Origin: Haloimpatiens sp042688525
GTDB lineage: Bacteria; Bacillota; Clostridia; Clostridiales; Clostridiaceae
DNA length: 64,000 nucleotides
Reading direction: 5' to 3'
Assembly (NCBI RefSeq): GCF_042688525.2
Contig: NZ_JBHWAB010000001.1
Location: 3,100,001-3,164,000, forward strand
Program-made: the position numbers and the translations under genes
Shown here: piece by piece, positions 29,003 to 38,263 of the stretch
How the letters are laid out: every line of letters begins with the position of its first letter
How positions within the stretch are numbered: position 1 is the stretch's first letter
Notes under the pieces: model-generated
What the model saw: only the letters and a program-made list of their open reading frames with translations
Told to the model about the DNA's origin: nothing
Database searches by the model: none

Positions 29003-29051
29003 CGCTCTTCCCCCATTTTTATTATTTCAAAATTAATATAATACTTATCCC

Positions 29052-29261
29052 TTATATCATATCAAAATGTCTAAATGCCTCTCTAATAAATTTCTTCTTA
29101 TTCTCTGGACATGGATACACTCTTTTGTTAGGATCTTTTCTATTAGGTGAATCCTTTCTCTTTAATCCACAAACTTCCTTCATATGTGCAATCCAACATG
29201 TCTTTACTGTAAATCCATAAGTAGCCTTGATATACTCTTGAATTTGTTTATAAGTTGCCAT
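29052..29261 (-). CDS. Small conserved RM-associated protein
   Basis: A 69-residue protein behind GGGGGTGATTAT. It begins MATYKQIQEYIKATYGFTVK and continues KTCWIAHMKEVCGL, PNRKDPNKRVYPCP and EAFRHFDMI. I recognise this as a small family often found inside type I restriction operons and elsewhere near mobile DNA; the first half looks like a helix-turn-helix. The function is not known. Possibly a DNA-binding regulator of the operon. Confidence 0.75.
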   Translation of the reverse strand: MATYKQIQEYIKATYGFTVKTCWIAHMKEVCGLKRKDSPNRKDPNKRVYPCPENKKKFIREAFRHFDMI

Positions 29262-29280
29262 ATAATCACCCCCACATACT

Positions 29281-29416
29281 TGTTAATGACAAGTTTCAAG
29301 TGACAAGTGATAAGTTGAAAATTCAACCCTTTGCCACTATATTTTTTCTTCTCTCTCAACAGTCCTCTCTCCTCTTCTAACTTATCACTTATCACTTATC
29401 ACTTATCATTTGTCAC
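29281..29416. repeat. Inverted array of short direct repeats
   Basis: TTATCACTTATCACTTATCA and its inverse (AAGTGACAAGTGATAAGT) border a ~70-bp spacer between hsdS and the 69-residue gene. It would fold into a long imperfect hairpin. Confidence 0.6.
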
Positions 29417-30748
29417 TTACACAGTTCTAATTTTTCCCGTCAAAAGTTGCTGCATCAAGCCTTTTTTAAGTTCTTCCAGTTTGGCTTTTTCATTTTCGTA
29501 CTCTTCTATTTGAGTGTCTACTGAGGATAGGATGGTGGCTATTTGTTGTTGCTCCTCTAATGGTGGAACTATCATATTAAATTTTTCCACGATTTTAACA
29601 TTTAAATTTGGAACTCCAGCCCCCTGAAATACACCTATATCTGCTTGTTTTCTACAAACCGCACTATTAAGTAAATATTTATAAAATTCACTATCATAAC
29701 CTTGTTTCATTCTAATCAAAGTCAAACTCACATATACACTAAATTCAAAATCACTATTAACAACTGCTGCAATTCCATAATTAGCACCAACTCTAGAATA
29801 TAAAATATCTCCATATTGTGGCTTATCCTTCTTCGTTAACTTTTCATGATATTCTCTACTTACTAAATTATATTTATGCAAACTTAACTTTCCATCCTGA
29901 ATATTCTGTGCTGATAAAAATGGAACTCCTTCATCTACATATGTTGGTGTACTAGCTACTCCACATCTTAAGATATCTGTTATATTTTTAAATTTATCGA
30001 CTTCCCACTCCATAGGAATCTCCCCAATTTTCGTCTTCTTAAATTCCTTATGTCCTATTCCCTTAGTCAAAAGCCTCTGCATTAATCCCTTCTTTAACTC
30101 CTTAGTTTTTTCAATAAGTTTATCTGTATTATCTATTTGATCATCTACAATAGAAAGAATCTCTGCTATTTTTCGTTGTTCGTCTAGTGGGGGAGATATT
30201 AACTTTAAATTTCTTAAAGCACTTAATCCTATTCTTAATCTAGTTGAACCTGTACTATTAGCAATAGCATTATTTCTAAAATACTCTGAGTTTATTGAAT
30301 ATAAAATAAAATCATTATTATATTTCTTTCTATCAACAACAACTCTAATTCCATCTGAACACATCAAATACCGACTTCTATAATTAGGAATTTTACATGC
30401 TCTAGCAACTGGTTCTGCCATTTTTGCTATGATAATATCATTTGGATAAATATTACATGTTTTTAATTCATCTGCCTTTTTCTCTGATGTATATACTATA
30501 GAATCATTAATAAAATGTCCTTCACCTATATTTTGTAATTGTACTATTTGAACACCATCTTCAGTATAATGACACGATTTTAAATCTGATCCAAATGGTC
30601 CTCCTGTAAATGAATACTTATCACTTCTATCACAAATATCTTCTAATCTAACAATCTCCCACTCCTGTGGTATAACACCCAGCTTCGTTTTCTTATACCC
30701 TTCCTTACTACTCTCAATTGCCTTAATTCCTTCTTTCACCATCTTCAC
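29417..30748 (-). CDS. hsdS: Type I restriction specificity subunit HsdS
   Basis: A 443-residue protein with two target recognition domains, each followed by a conserved helix region: SPPLDEQRKIAEILSIVDDQ near residue 190 and VPPLEEQQQIATILSSVDTQ near residue 400. The two halves start with similar words (KTKLGVIPQEWEIVRLEDI and KTKIGEIPMEWEVDKFKNI), the internal duplication typical of HsdS. It binds the bipartite DNA target of the methylase and nuclease complex. The sequence recognised cannot be predicted by eye. Start codon may be GTG 30748 or ATG 30742. Confidence 0.95.
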   Translation of the reverse strand: MKMVKEGIKAIESSKEGYKKTKLGVIPQEWEIVRLEDICDRSDKYSFTGGPFGSDLKSCHYTEDGVQIVQLQNIGEGHFINDSIVYTSEKKADELKTCNIYPNDIIIAKMAEPVARACKIPNYRSRYLMCSDGIRVVVDRKKYNNDFILYSINSEYFRNNAIANSTGSTRLRIGLSALRNLKLISPPLDEQRKIAEILSIVDDQIDNTDKLIEKTKELKKGLMQRLLTKGIGHKEFKKTKIGEIPMEWEVDKFKNITDILRCGVASTPTYVDEGVPFLSAQNIQDGKLSLHKYNLVSREYHEKLTKKDKPQYGDILYSRVGANYGIAAVVNSDFEFSVYVSLTLIRMKQGYDSEFYKYLLNSAVCRKQADIGVFQGAGVPNLNVKIVEKFNMIVPPLEEQQQIATILSSVDTQIEEYENEKAKLEELKKGLMQQLLTGKIRTV

Positions 30749-30759
30749 CTCTTTATCCA

Positions 30760-31012
30760 GTTAACAGTTCACGGTTCACAGTCCACAGTTTTTAGTTTTC
30801 AGTTTTTTAACTGTGTACTGTGACCTGTGAATTGTGCACTTTTCCTTTGTAACTTGCTTTTTGAAATTAATAATTAATAATGTACAATTAATAATAAAGG
30901 AAATTTTTCCTTAGGGAAAAATAATGTATCATAAAATCTAAAGCTTTCTGCGGTGCAGAAAGGTATCCTTCATTTTTAATTTTTAATTATTCATTATTAA
31001 TTTTCTTTTGCT
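30760..31012. repeat. Repeat-rich spacer between hsdS and hsdM: heptamer array and ~130-bp element copy 2
   Basis: 30760-30845 holds an array of units like CAGTTAACAGTTCAC and TGTGAATTGTGCAC. 30865-31012 is the second copy of the dispersed element at 10785-10912 (about 90% identical by eye). No gene. Confidence 0.65.
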
Positions 31013-31024
31013 TGTCTCTTATCA

Positions 31025-32542
31025 CTAAATCGTATCAAACCCCAACTCTTCCAAGTATCCATTCAGCTTCTCTTCATTATCCACAATCTTAAACTTAAGT
31101 TCCCTAATATCATCTAAAACCAAGTCAATGTCAACTTCCGGTTCTGGTTCAGTTGTATCAACATATCTGCTTATATTTAAATTAAAATCATTTTCCTCTA
31201 TATCCTTTAATTCAATAACTTCTGCATACTTGTCTACTGCTTCAAAATTATCAAAAGTTTCAACTATCTTTTGTATATCTTCATCTCTTAGTTTATTCTT
31301 GTTTCCATCCTTAACAAATCCAGAGGATGCATCTATAAATAACACTTTACCCTTTCTATTTTCAACTTTATCCTTATTTATCATAAGTAGTGCTGCTGGT
31401 ATACCTGTTCCGTAGAATATGTTTTGTGGAAGACCTATTACCGCTTCTATTAAATCATCTTTCAATATGGATTTTCTTATCTTTCCTTCTGCTCCACCTC
31501 TGAATAAAACTCCATGAGGCACTACTGTTCCCATTCTTCCTTTAGAATTTAAACTTGCTATCATATGCTCAACGAAGGCTAAATCTCCATAGGACTTTGG
31601 AGGTATTCCATATACAAACCTTCCGTATGCATCTGTTTTTGCTTCATCTATTCCCCAATTTTTAAGTGAAAATGGAGGATTTGCTAAAACCACATCAAAT
31701 GTCTTTAAAACTCCGCCGTTAGTATGCTTTGGCTCTCTTATAGTGTCACCCTTTTTAATGTCCGCTCCTGTTGCATCATGAAATAGCATATTCATTTTAC
31801 ATATTGCCCAAGTAGAAAGGTTTATTTCTTGTCCATTTAATGATACATTCTTAGGATTTCCACCATGCTCTTCTATGTAATGAGTTGAGTGAATAAGCAT
31901 ACCACCAGAACCTGTAGTTGGATCATATATTGCTTCTCCTTCTTTTGGTTTTACTATACCAACTAAAGTCTTAACCACCTGCTCTGGAGTGTAGAATTCT
32001 CCACCCTTAGTTCCACCTTGATCTGCAAATTGCTTAATTAAATATTCATAAGCATTACCTAATATATCTTTATTTTCTAAATTATCATTTGCTAATGGCA
32101 AACTGCTGAAAAGTATTAAAAGTTGGGATAATTTCTTGTCTGGTACTCTTTCTTTATCATTGTAATTAGCAGTAGTAAGAACCCCTACAAGCTCTTGATT
32201 TTTAGGCTCATCTTCTATTGCTTTGAATGCTTTATCAAGTTCTGGTCCTATGTTTAATGTTAAATCTTTTAAAGTGGACCATCTTGCTCTTTCAGGTACA
32301 TAAAAATTCTCATATATTGATGGATCTTCTATCAATGAACTTATTTCTTCCTCTGGTAATCCCATTTTAGAAAATTCTTCTTTTTTCTTGTTTTGCTCTA
32401 TCTCAAATTGGTCATTCATTCTCTTTAAGAATAATAACCCAAATATGTAATCCATATATTGTGACGCATTAAGTTCTCCTCTTAAAATATCCGCTGCATC
32501 CCATAGTGTTTTTTCTAATTTTTGTTGTGTAATTTTCTCCAT
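31025..32542 (-). CDS. hsdM: Type I restriction DNA methyltransferase HsdM
   Basis: A 505-residue N6-adenine methyltransferase. It has the N-terminal HsdM helical domain (TLWDAADILRGELNASQYMDYIFGLLFLKR), the SAM-binding motif I DPTTGSGGMLI, and the catalytic motif IV NPPFSL near residue 286. It methylates the HsdS target and completes the restriction complex. It is the first gene of the operon (minus strand order: hsdM, hsdS, two small genes, hsdR, metalloprotease). It starts behind GGAGTTGAAGAA. Confidence 0.96.
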   Translation of the reverse strand: MEKITQQKLEKTLWDAADILRGELNASQYMDYIFGLLFLKRMNDQFEIEQNKKKEEFSKMGLPEEEISSLIEDPSIYENFYVPERARWSTLKDLTLNIGPELDKAFKAIEDEPKNQELVGVLTTANYNDKERVPDKKLSQLLILFSSLPLANDNLENKDILGNAYEYLIKQFADQGGTKGGEFYTPEQVVKTLVGIVKPKEGEAIYDPTTGSGGMLIHSTHYIEEHGGNPKNVSLNGQEINLSTWAICKMNMLFHDATGADIKKGDTIREPKHTNGGVLKTFDVVLANPPFSLKNWGIDEAKTDAYGRFVYGIPPKSYGDLAFVEHMIASLNSKGRMGTVVPHGVLFRGGAEGKIRKSILKDDLIEAVIGLPQNIFYGTGIPAALLMINKDKVENRKGKVLFIDASSGFVKDGNKNKLRDEDIQKIVETFDNFEAVDKYAEVIELKDIEENDFNLNISRYVDTTEPEPEVDIDLVLDDIRELKFKIVDNEEKLNGYLEELGFDTI

Positions 32543-32587
32543 TTCTTCAACTCCTTACAACGTTTTTGTAATATAATTTTAACACAA

Positions 32588-32620
32588 ATAAGGTAACTGT
32601 GACCTTTAAAAAATTGGTAA
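32588..32620. repeat. Dispersed ~33-bp repeat, copy 3
   Basis: AAGGTAACTGTGACCTTTAA followed by AAAATTGGTAAAATA, just upstream of hsdM. Confidence 0.7.
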
Positions 32621-32623
32621 AAT

Positions 32624-32669
32624 ATAAAAAAGCAAAGACTTTATATATGTAAAATCTTTGCTTTTTTAT
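32624..32669 (-). terminator. Terminator between the SIR2-STAND gene and hsdM
   Basis: AAAAAAGCAAAGA / TCTTTGCTTTTTT, a 13-bp perfect stem with flanking A- and T-runs, so it works in both directions. It separates the SIR2-STAND transcript from the RM operon. Confidence 0.8.
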
Positions 32670-32809
32670 GTTATTTATTATATCGTTATCCATATTTATT
32701 CCAAGTAAGGTTTTTTATTCTCTATTCTTAACTTCTCATAATTAAAATCTATAAATAAAGTGCCTATGAATTTACTATTTATTATACTTAATATAATCTT
32801 CTAATAAAT

Positions 32810-35800
32810 TTATTCTTCAAATTTATTTATATCCCCTTTTAACTCACCATTTTCATCTAATATATACACACCACTAATATGTGGTTGTCTATAATTATTA
32901 TTATAATTATATCTTTCAGCAATAATTCTCTTTTCTGATAATATAGTCCAAAAAACACTATAATTATTCTTCTGTAGATATTGTAAAAATGCATTTTTAT
33001 CAATAAAAAAGCCTATATCTTCTTTCAACAATTCACTACTATCAAAGCAAATAATTTTACCTTCAGAATCATATAAAATTGAATTTCCTTTTCCATATTT
33101 CATATTTAAATCGGTAAATAAATTCATACAAGGCTTGTACCATGAACATGAATTATTATCTTCCAATTCATCTCCTTTACGTTCAGTAAGATATTTACAA
33201 GATGGTAATAATACTTTGAATTTCTCATTAGAATTTTCTAAAAATTCATGAAAATCTGTTAAATCATTTCCACAATAATAAGGATTCTTAAAAAAACTGT
33301 ATGCATCAGACCAATAATATTCTTTATTATAAAGACTATAATTTTCATTAGGTTCAGCTGCCCATCTTCCCATAAAATCTTTATTTTTTAATTTTTTAAC
33401 AACAATGTCAATTGACTTTGATTTTACGATATAGCTATTAATTTGTATCCACAAATCTTTTTGAGGATTTTCATATTGTTTGCTTCCTAATTCTTTTTCT
33501 TCAGTCCAAGTATACCAACCATTAAGTAAAATAAAATCTTCATTATTGTATTTAATATTTATTAAATCATTTATTTTAGGTATATCGCTAACAGTACTTA
33601 ACCATTCATTATTGGTTACTGTAGGAAATTGGTATAACTGATTGTGTATTACCTTATTATCTTTATTATTTGCTTGAATAATTGAAGCTGTAGGATCAAT
33701 GTTTCTTATATCAGGTTCAAATGATCCTTTACAATAAGCATCTTCTGTACCGCCATAGCAATCTTTATGGATTTCCATTTTATAATTATCAGCAACTTGA
33801 GCAGCGAGTTCATATAACGCAATCCATTGATATTTCTTCCCGATTCTTTCTCGAGTATTATTTCTAAAACGACTTCCTTCTATATTACGATCATACTCAC
33901 CATGCTTTTCTACATCATATCCCATATCAAATATTTTCTTAATTGCTATATTTTTTAAGTCATTATAATCTAGCCCATTCCATTGAGAAAAATATCTTTG
34001 GAATACATATCTACCAAAATCTCCATAGCCTCCAGGTGACCCATCACGATCATATTCTACCCTCATAGATCTTAAAATATCATTTTGGCTCCAAAAATAA
34101 TTTTTAAAATTTGATGATTTATAATCATATTCATACTTTGATGTTTCTTCATCAGTAGGTACTTCTGGCATTTCAGATTTATATGGTGGTTGTACATCCA
34201 TATATTTTAATTTGTCACTTACAACTTTATATTTAGCATATTCTACTATATTTTTAGCATAGTTACGCAATAAAATATTTAGATAAACATATTCATCTTT
34301 AAAAATTTTATCATAAACATATATAGCTAATTTTTCTATCTCGCTATTAGATTTTTCAGATACAACACAACCAAATGCAACTGCATATAAACGCTCAAGT
34401 ATATATGGATCATCGACATTCTCAAATTTTTTTAATACTAATATCAATATATCAATACGTCCATTTAATAAACTTACAAGTGCTTTTGTACTCTTATCTC
34501 TTAATTTATTATTAGATGATATTAAGAACGTCGAAATCATTATAGCAGCTAACCTTATAGTTTCATCTAATACATTGTCAAAATTCTTTTTAGTTAAGCA
34601 CCAATCTAACAATCGATTAATCGGTGAACCCTCTTCAAAATAAAATTCATCAAATAAGGGAATAAATAATTCGTCTCTATCTGGCATTCTATATTTCAAA
34701 ATATTTTCTGCAGTACACTCTGCATTAAATTTATGTCCAATCTTTGTGGAAATTAAAATTAATGCACCATATAAATTTCTAAAACCATACTCAGATTTTA
34801 AAACTACATTATTAATATAATCAAGAGTTTTTTGATTTACTGAATTTGACTTTCTCCACTTTAGAGCACTACAAAAAGCTTCTATAATATTTCTATTATT
34901 TTGTTCATCTACAAACAACTCAAATAACTCATAATCTCCTTTATCTGATAAAGCTATTGCTAATGCTTCTAATATATCACCACGATATTTCAATTTTTTG
35001 TACTTTAAATAAAATTTTTCTGTTCCTATTTCTTCTAAATCTACTATCAACAGTTTTGCATATAAATAATCTTCTAACTTCTCATAAGTAACATAAACAT
35101 ATTCTTGATTATCATAACTCATGTTTTGTGTTATTATTCCATTTGAAATCAATTCATCTATCAAAGATTTTTTAATATTATATCGTTTTTCAATATCAAC
35201 TACTATTTCAATTACTTTATCTAATGGTATTAAGTTATTACCAGCTCCGGTATTATATTTATATAAAACCATCTCATTAATAACCTTTTCCACAACATTA
35301 ATATGCTTACTATAATCACATATTTCTGCAATCTTTAAGTTCATTGCTGATAAATAATTTTTATAAACATCTGTAAAGCTTATATTATCTAAATCTATTT
35401 TTTTCTTTTTAAAACCTTCACACAAAAGTCTCAAAAATAATGGATTTCTAAATTCTTGATTTGCAAATGGTACATCTGAATAAGGAATTTTATAAAAATC
35501 AAAGTATTTTTTTATTGCATCATATTCTACAGTTGAAAAACCTCTATGGGTAACCCTCACTAAGTTACTTTCTAATGAATCATTATCATTTAATAAATTT
35601 TCTATGTACTCAGTTCTAATTGATAAAGCAAGCCCTATCCACGGATACAATTTTATTTTTTCTATAATTCCAGCTAAATGTTCCTTCCAAATTTTTTTCC
35701 CATTTCCCTCGTTTAATGCATCTATAAAAATAATAATACGAGATTTATCATTTTGAGCTATTTTATTTAATTCTCCTAAAAATTCATCTGATGTACAATG

Positions 35801-37360
35801 AAGTTCAAGCATTTTTAAAATAGCATTAATAGGATTATCGTCTTCCTTAAAATGTTGACCTAAAAATAATAAAGACTTTTTACCTTCAAAATTTCTTTTC
35901 ATAATTGTATCAGCTAATAAATGCGATTTACCAATACCACCTTCACCATGTAGCAAAATAAAAGGACTATTCAATACTTTTATTTCACTTGAATTTAGAT
36001 AATAAATATATTCACCGATTAAGTTTTGACTTTGGTTTAATTTATAAATTCTATCTCGAATAGAATTCTTATTTAAATAGAAACTATCCTTCAATTTTTT
36101 ATTATTAGATTTAATTTCATCATCAACTATTTCACTTATATACTTCAAATTTTTTATTATTTCTTCGATATTAATATTTTTAACTGTATCAATAGAAAAC
36201 TCCTTAATAATTATATATATACCTTGAATATTATTTTCTATAGAAGATATTTTTAAATCTTTTAATGCAATTAAAATTTTATCAGCTCTATTAATAAAAC
36301 TTTTATAAAACTCTTTATTTCTTCCTAATGCATCAAAAATATTTTTTTCACTTAATTCTATATTTAAATCTGGCAAATACCTATTTCCTAAATTTTTAAT
36401 TTGAATTTTATTCTGATTAATAAACCATTCATCAGCTAATTCCATATTTAAATTTTTATTATCATAACATCCGTCTTTTATTTTTTTATATGTAGTCGGA
36501 TTAATTATTTTCGCAATCTGTTCTAATATTATTTTTACACACTCATGCTCTTCATCTGGATAAATGATAGCTTGAGTATAATAATCATTTTCTAATCGTA
36601 ATCTTCTATTTTTTTTATCTTCATTTTTACAATTAATAATAGCATAGTTAGACATTCCTGATTCAGAAACTTCACATAATAACTCTATTGGCCTATCTTT
36701 TTCAAGACTGCATCCTAAAAATAACATACTTTTACTTGTATAAATTTGTTTTAATGCATTAATTAATTGAGGATTATTGTAAGCTAACTCATATTGTTTC
36801 TTTGTTAGAATAATAGATTCTATTGGTTCATTAATGTCACCATGAATTTTATATAATAATAATTCATTATCTCTAAGTGCAACATTTAATGCTTCAAAAT
36901 GTCCTGGGTGTGCTACCGGCAATATCAAATTATGTAAACTATAAACTTTTTCAATAACTTTATCATAATTAGTTGTTATTAGTAGACCTTTTTCAAAAAT
37001 TACTGGTAATAAATATATTGATTTATCTACAAACTCACAAGTATCTTTATTTAAATGATTTTGTGAGAAAGTTTTTTGCAAGTGTTTAGAGAATGTCAGT
37101 TTTCCCATTTCTCCATATAAGAAATCTGCTTTATCCTCACAGTTCATGCTATCAAATTTATTTTTTTTTGAAGGATCTGCAAATTTGTTAAAAGTTGTAT
37201 TTAAAAATCCTCCCCAAGAGGGATACACATCTTCAAACAACATAGACATGCCTGCACCTATATATGGTACTATATCCTTAGATTTGATTTTCTCGACCAA
37301 ACTATCAAAATTTATTTGATTATACGGAGCATTAAATTCCATAATCTCTTCAAAATTCAT
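32810..37360 (-). CDS. SIR2-STAND NTPase, Avs5-like antiphage protein
   Basis: A 1516-residue protein. Residues ~20-290 are a SIR2 (NADase) domain: IVPYIGAGMS at ~30-39, LITTNYDKV at ~127-135, LLYKIHGDI at ~168-176 and MLFLGCSL. Near 470-478 is the P-loop LLHGEGGIGKS and near 543 the Walker B IIIFIDALNEG, followed by ALSIRTEY, as in STAND/NACHT-type ATPases. The last ~900 residues are helical repeats and an unknown C-terminus, the probable sensor. SIR2-STAND proteins such as Avs5 deplete NAD+ on sensing a phage protein and abort infection. It stands alone, behind AAAGGACAAAATT. Confidence 0.85.
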   Translation of the reverse strand: MNFEEIMEFNAPYNQINFDSLVEKIKSKDIVPYIGAGMSMLFEDVYPSWGGFLNTTFNKFADPSKKNKFDSMNCEDKADFLYGEMGKLTFSKHLQKTFSQNHLNKDTCEFVDKSIYLLPVIFEKGLLITTNYDKVIEKVYSLHNLILPVAHPGHFEALNVALRDNELLLYKIHGDINEPIESIILTKKQYELAYNNPQLINALKQIYTSKSMLFLGCSLEKDRPIELLCEVSESGMSNYAIINCKNEDKKNRRLRLENDYYTQAIIYPDEEHECVKIILEQIAKIINPTTYKKIKDGCYDNKNLNMELADEWFINQNKIQIKNLGNRYLPDLNIELSEKNIFDALGRNKEFYKSFINRADKILIALKDLKISSIENNIQGIYIIIKEFSIDTVKNINIEEIIKNLKYISEIVDDEIKSNNKKLKDSFYLNKNSIRDRIYKLNQSQNLIGEYIYYLNSSEIKVLNSPFILLHGEGGIGKSHLLADTIMKRNFEGKKSLLFLGQHFKEDDNPINAILKMLELHCTSDEFLGELNKIAQNDKSRIIIFIDALNEGNGKKIWKEHLAGIIEKIKLYPWIGLALSIRTEYIENLLNDNDSLESNLVRVTHRGFSTVEYDAIKKYFDFYKIPYSDVPFANQEFRNPLFLRLLCEGFKKKKIDLDNISFTDVYKNYLSAMNLKIAEICDYSKHINVVEKVINEMVLYKYNTGAGNNLIPLDKVIEIVVDIEKRYNIKKSLIDELISNGIITQNMSYDNQEYVYVTYEKLEDYLYAKLLIVDLEEIGTEKFYLKYKKLKYRGDILEALAIALSDKGDYELFELFVDEQNNRNIIEAFCSALKWRKSNSVNQKTLDYINNVVLKSEYGFRNLYGALILISTKIGHKFNAECTAENILKYRMPDRDELFIPLFDEFYFEEGSPINRLLDWCLTKKNFDNVLDETIRLAAIMISTFLISSNNKLRDKSTKALVSLLNGRIDILILVLKKFENVDDPYILERLYAVAFGCVVSEKSNSEIEKLAIYVYDKIFKDEYVYLNILLRNYAKNIVEYAKYKVVSDKLKYMDVQPPYKSEMPEVPTDEETSKYEYDYKSSNFKNYFWSQNDILRSMRVEYDRDGSPGGYGDFGRYVFQRYFSQWNGLDYNDLKNIAIKKIFDMGYDVEKHGEYDRNIEGSRFRNNTRERIGKKYQWIALYELAAQVADNYKMEIHKDCYGGTEDAYCKGSFEPDIRNIDPTASIIQANNKDNKVIHNQLYQFPTVTNNEWLSTVSDIPKINDLINIKYNNEDFILLNGWYTWTEEKELGSKQYENPQKDLWIQINSYIVKSKSIDIVVKKLKNKDFMGRWAAEPNENYSLYNKEYYWSDAYSFFKNPYYCGNDLTDFHEFLENSNEKFKVLLPSCKYLTERKGDELEDNNSCSWYKPCMNLFTDLNMKYGKGNSILYDSEGKIICFDSSELLKEDIGFFIDKNAFLQYLQKNNYSVFWTILSEKRIIAERYNYNNNYRQPHISGVYILDENGELKGDINKFEE

Positions 37361-37816
37361 AATTTTGTCCTTTCTTATTTCATTTTATATCTCTACATTC
37401 TTTATCTTCTTTAATTTTTTTCATATATCCTAACCTATCTTTATAAACACATTTAAATATCATATTTCTTCTATATAATTACAAATTCATATTTATATAT
37501 ATATTCAAATTACGTAATACATGTATATTTTACAATATTAAACCATATATATCAAAAAAAAATATATATATATAATAAATCAATAGTATCCTATAATAAT
37601 TATCTTCTTAGAATATGTAATTGTTGCTTCTTTTTCCTTTACATTATTAAAGTTTTTCCATTTAATACCCCTATTATGAATGTACATAATTATGGTATAA
37701 TAACCAAGTTAAAATATGAAAATTCCGTAGTAGGATGGCTGCGGAGGTTTTGGACATTTTATCCTCCTGGGCTATTGGTGAATAATTTCACTCATAGTCA
37801 GGGGGTGGTATTGGAT
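37361..37816. other. AT-rich intergenic region with the 5' UTR of a type I toxin
   Basis: No gene up to 37676. At 37731-37816 (plus strand) lies the probable toxin leader. It holds a hairpin GGAGG...CCTCC (37744-37769), whose CCTCC could alternatively pair with the toxin's own GGGGGTGG ribosome site at 37801. There is also a short (TA)n tract near 37561-37573. Confidence 0.5.
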
Positions 37817-37978
37817 ATGTTTGATACTTTTATAAAATGTATATCAATTGTTTATGTAGTTAAATTAGTTTTAAAACATAATCTTTTTATACATTACTTG
37901 AAAATTAAAATTAAGTTTCTTGGTCTTGATATAGAAGTTAAAAGCAAAGAAAAAAGTGCTCCATCCAACCAAGATTAG
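37817..37978 (+). CDS. Small hydrophobic type I toxin-like protein, locus 1
   Basis: A 53-residue protein behind GGGGGTGG. One membrane helix (FIKCISIVYVVKLVLK) is followed by a basic, amphipathic part (YLKIKIKFLGLDIEVK) and a charged tail (SKEKSAPSNQD). Size, charge pattern and the overlap with a convergent small RNA are those of type I toxins. The family itself I do not recognise. It is the only complete copy in the window; a copy with its start deleted is at 44110-44230. Confidence 0.6.
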   Translation: MFDTFIKCISIVYVVKLVLKHNLFIHYLKIKIKFLGLDIEVKSKEKSAPSNQD

Positions 37979-38085
37979 CACTTTTTCTAAGATTAAATAA
38001 TTTTTATATAAATCTAATCTAATAGCCCTAAAACAAAATAAATGTTCTAAGACTTAGCTTAGTGTTAGCGCACTAAGCTTTTCTT
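37948..38085 (-). ncRNA. Candidate antitoxin RNA, locus 1
   Basis: An extended -10 box TGATATAAT (plus 38092-38100) starts a ~138-nt transcript. It opens with a hairpin AAGCTTAGTG / CACTAAGCTT and ends in a terminator AAAAAGTGCT / AGCACTTTTTT (plus 37948-37985). The last ~31 nt are antisense to the toxin's 3' coding end. This tail-to-tail overlap is as in TxpA/RatA-type modules. The promoter block is repeated at the other two loci. Confidence 0.65.
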
Positions 38086-38137
38086 ATTTATATTATATCA
38101 AATTTTTGTGAGAAATAAACATCATTTTTCAAAAACC

Positions 38138-38170
38138 TATGTAACTGTGACCTTCCAAAAATTGATAAAA
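38138..38170. repeat. Dispersed ~33-bp repeat, copy 4
   Basis: GTAACTGTGACCTTCCAAAA followed by ATTGATAAAATC; the leading GG is changed. It lies between the antitoxin promoter and the sigma-like gene. Confidence 0.6.
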
Positions 38171-38263
38171 TCATTTGAATATATTTGCATTTCTATGTTC
38201 TTATACTAAATGATAATAAAAATCAATAATTTAATTTTTTTCTTATTCGTTTGTCTTTTTTAA

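Noticed and set aside
29281..29416. Repeat array resembling a small CRISPR
   Set aside because: Units are 6-8 bp direct and inverted repeats without spacers.
29417..30748. Invertible or shuffling hsdS cassette
   Set aside because: There is only one hsdS and no second TRD copy or inverted pair within the gene in this window.
37676..37816. Upstream extension of the 53-residue toxin frame
   Set aside because: The extension covers the leader hairpin and ribosome site and has no start signal; the ATG at 37817 is correctly placed after GGGGGTGG.
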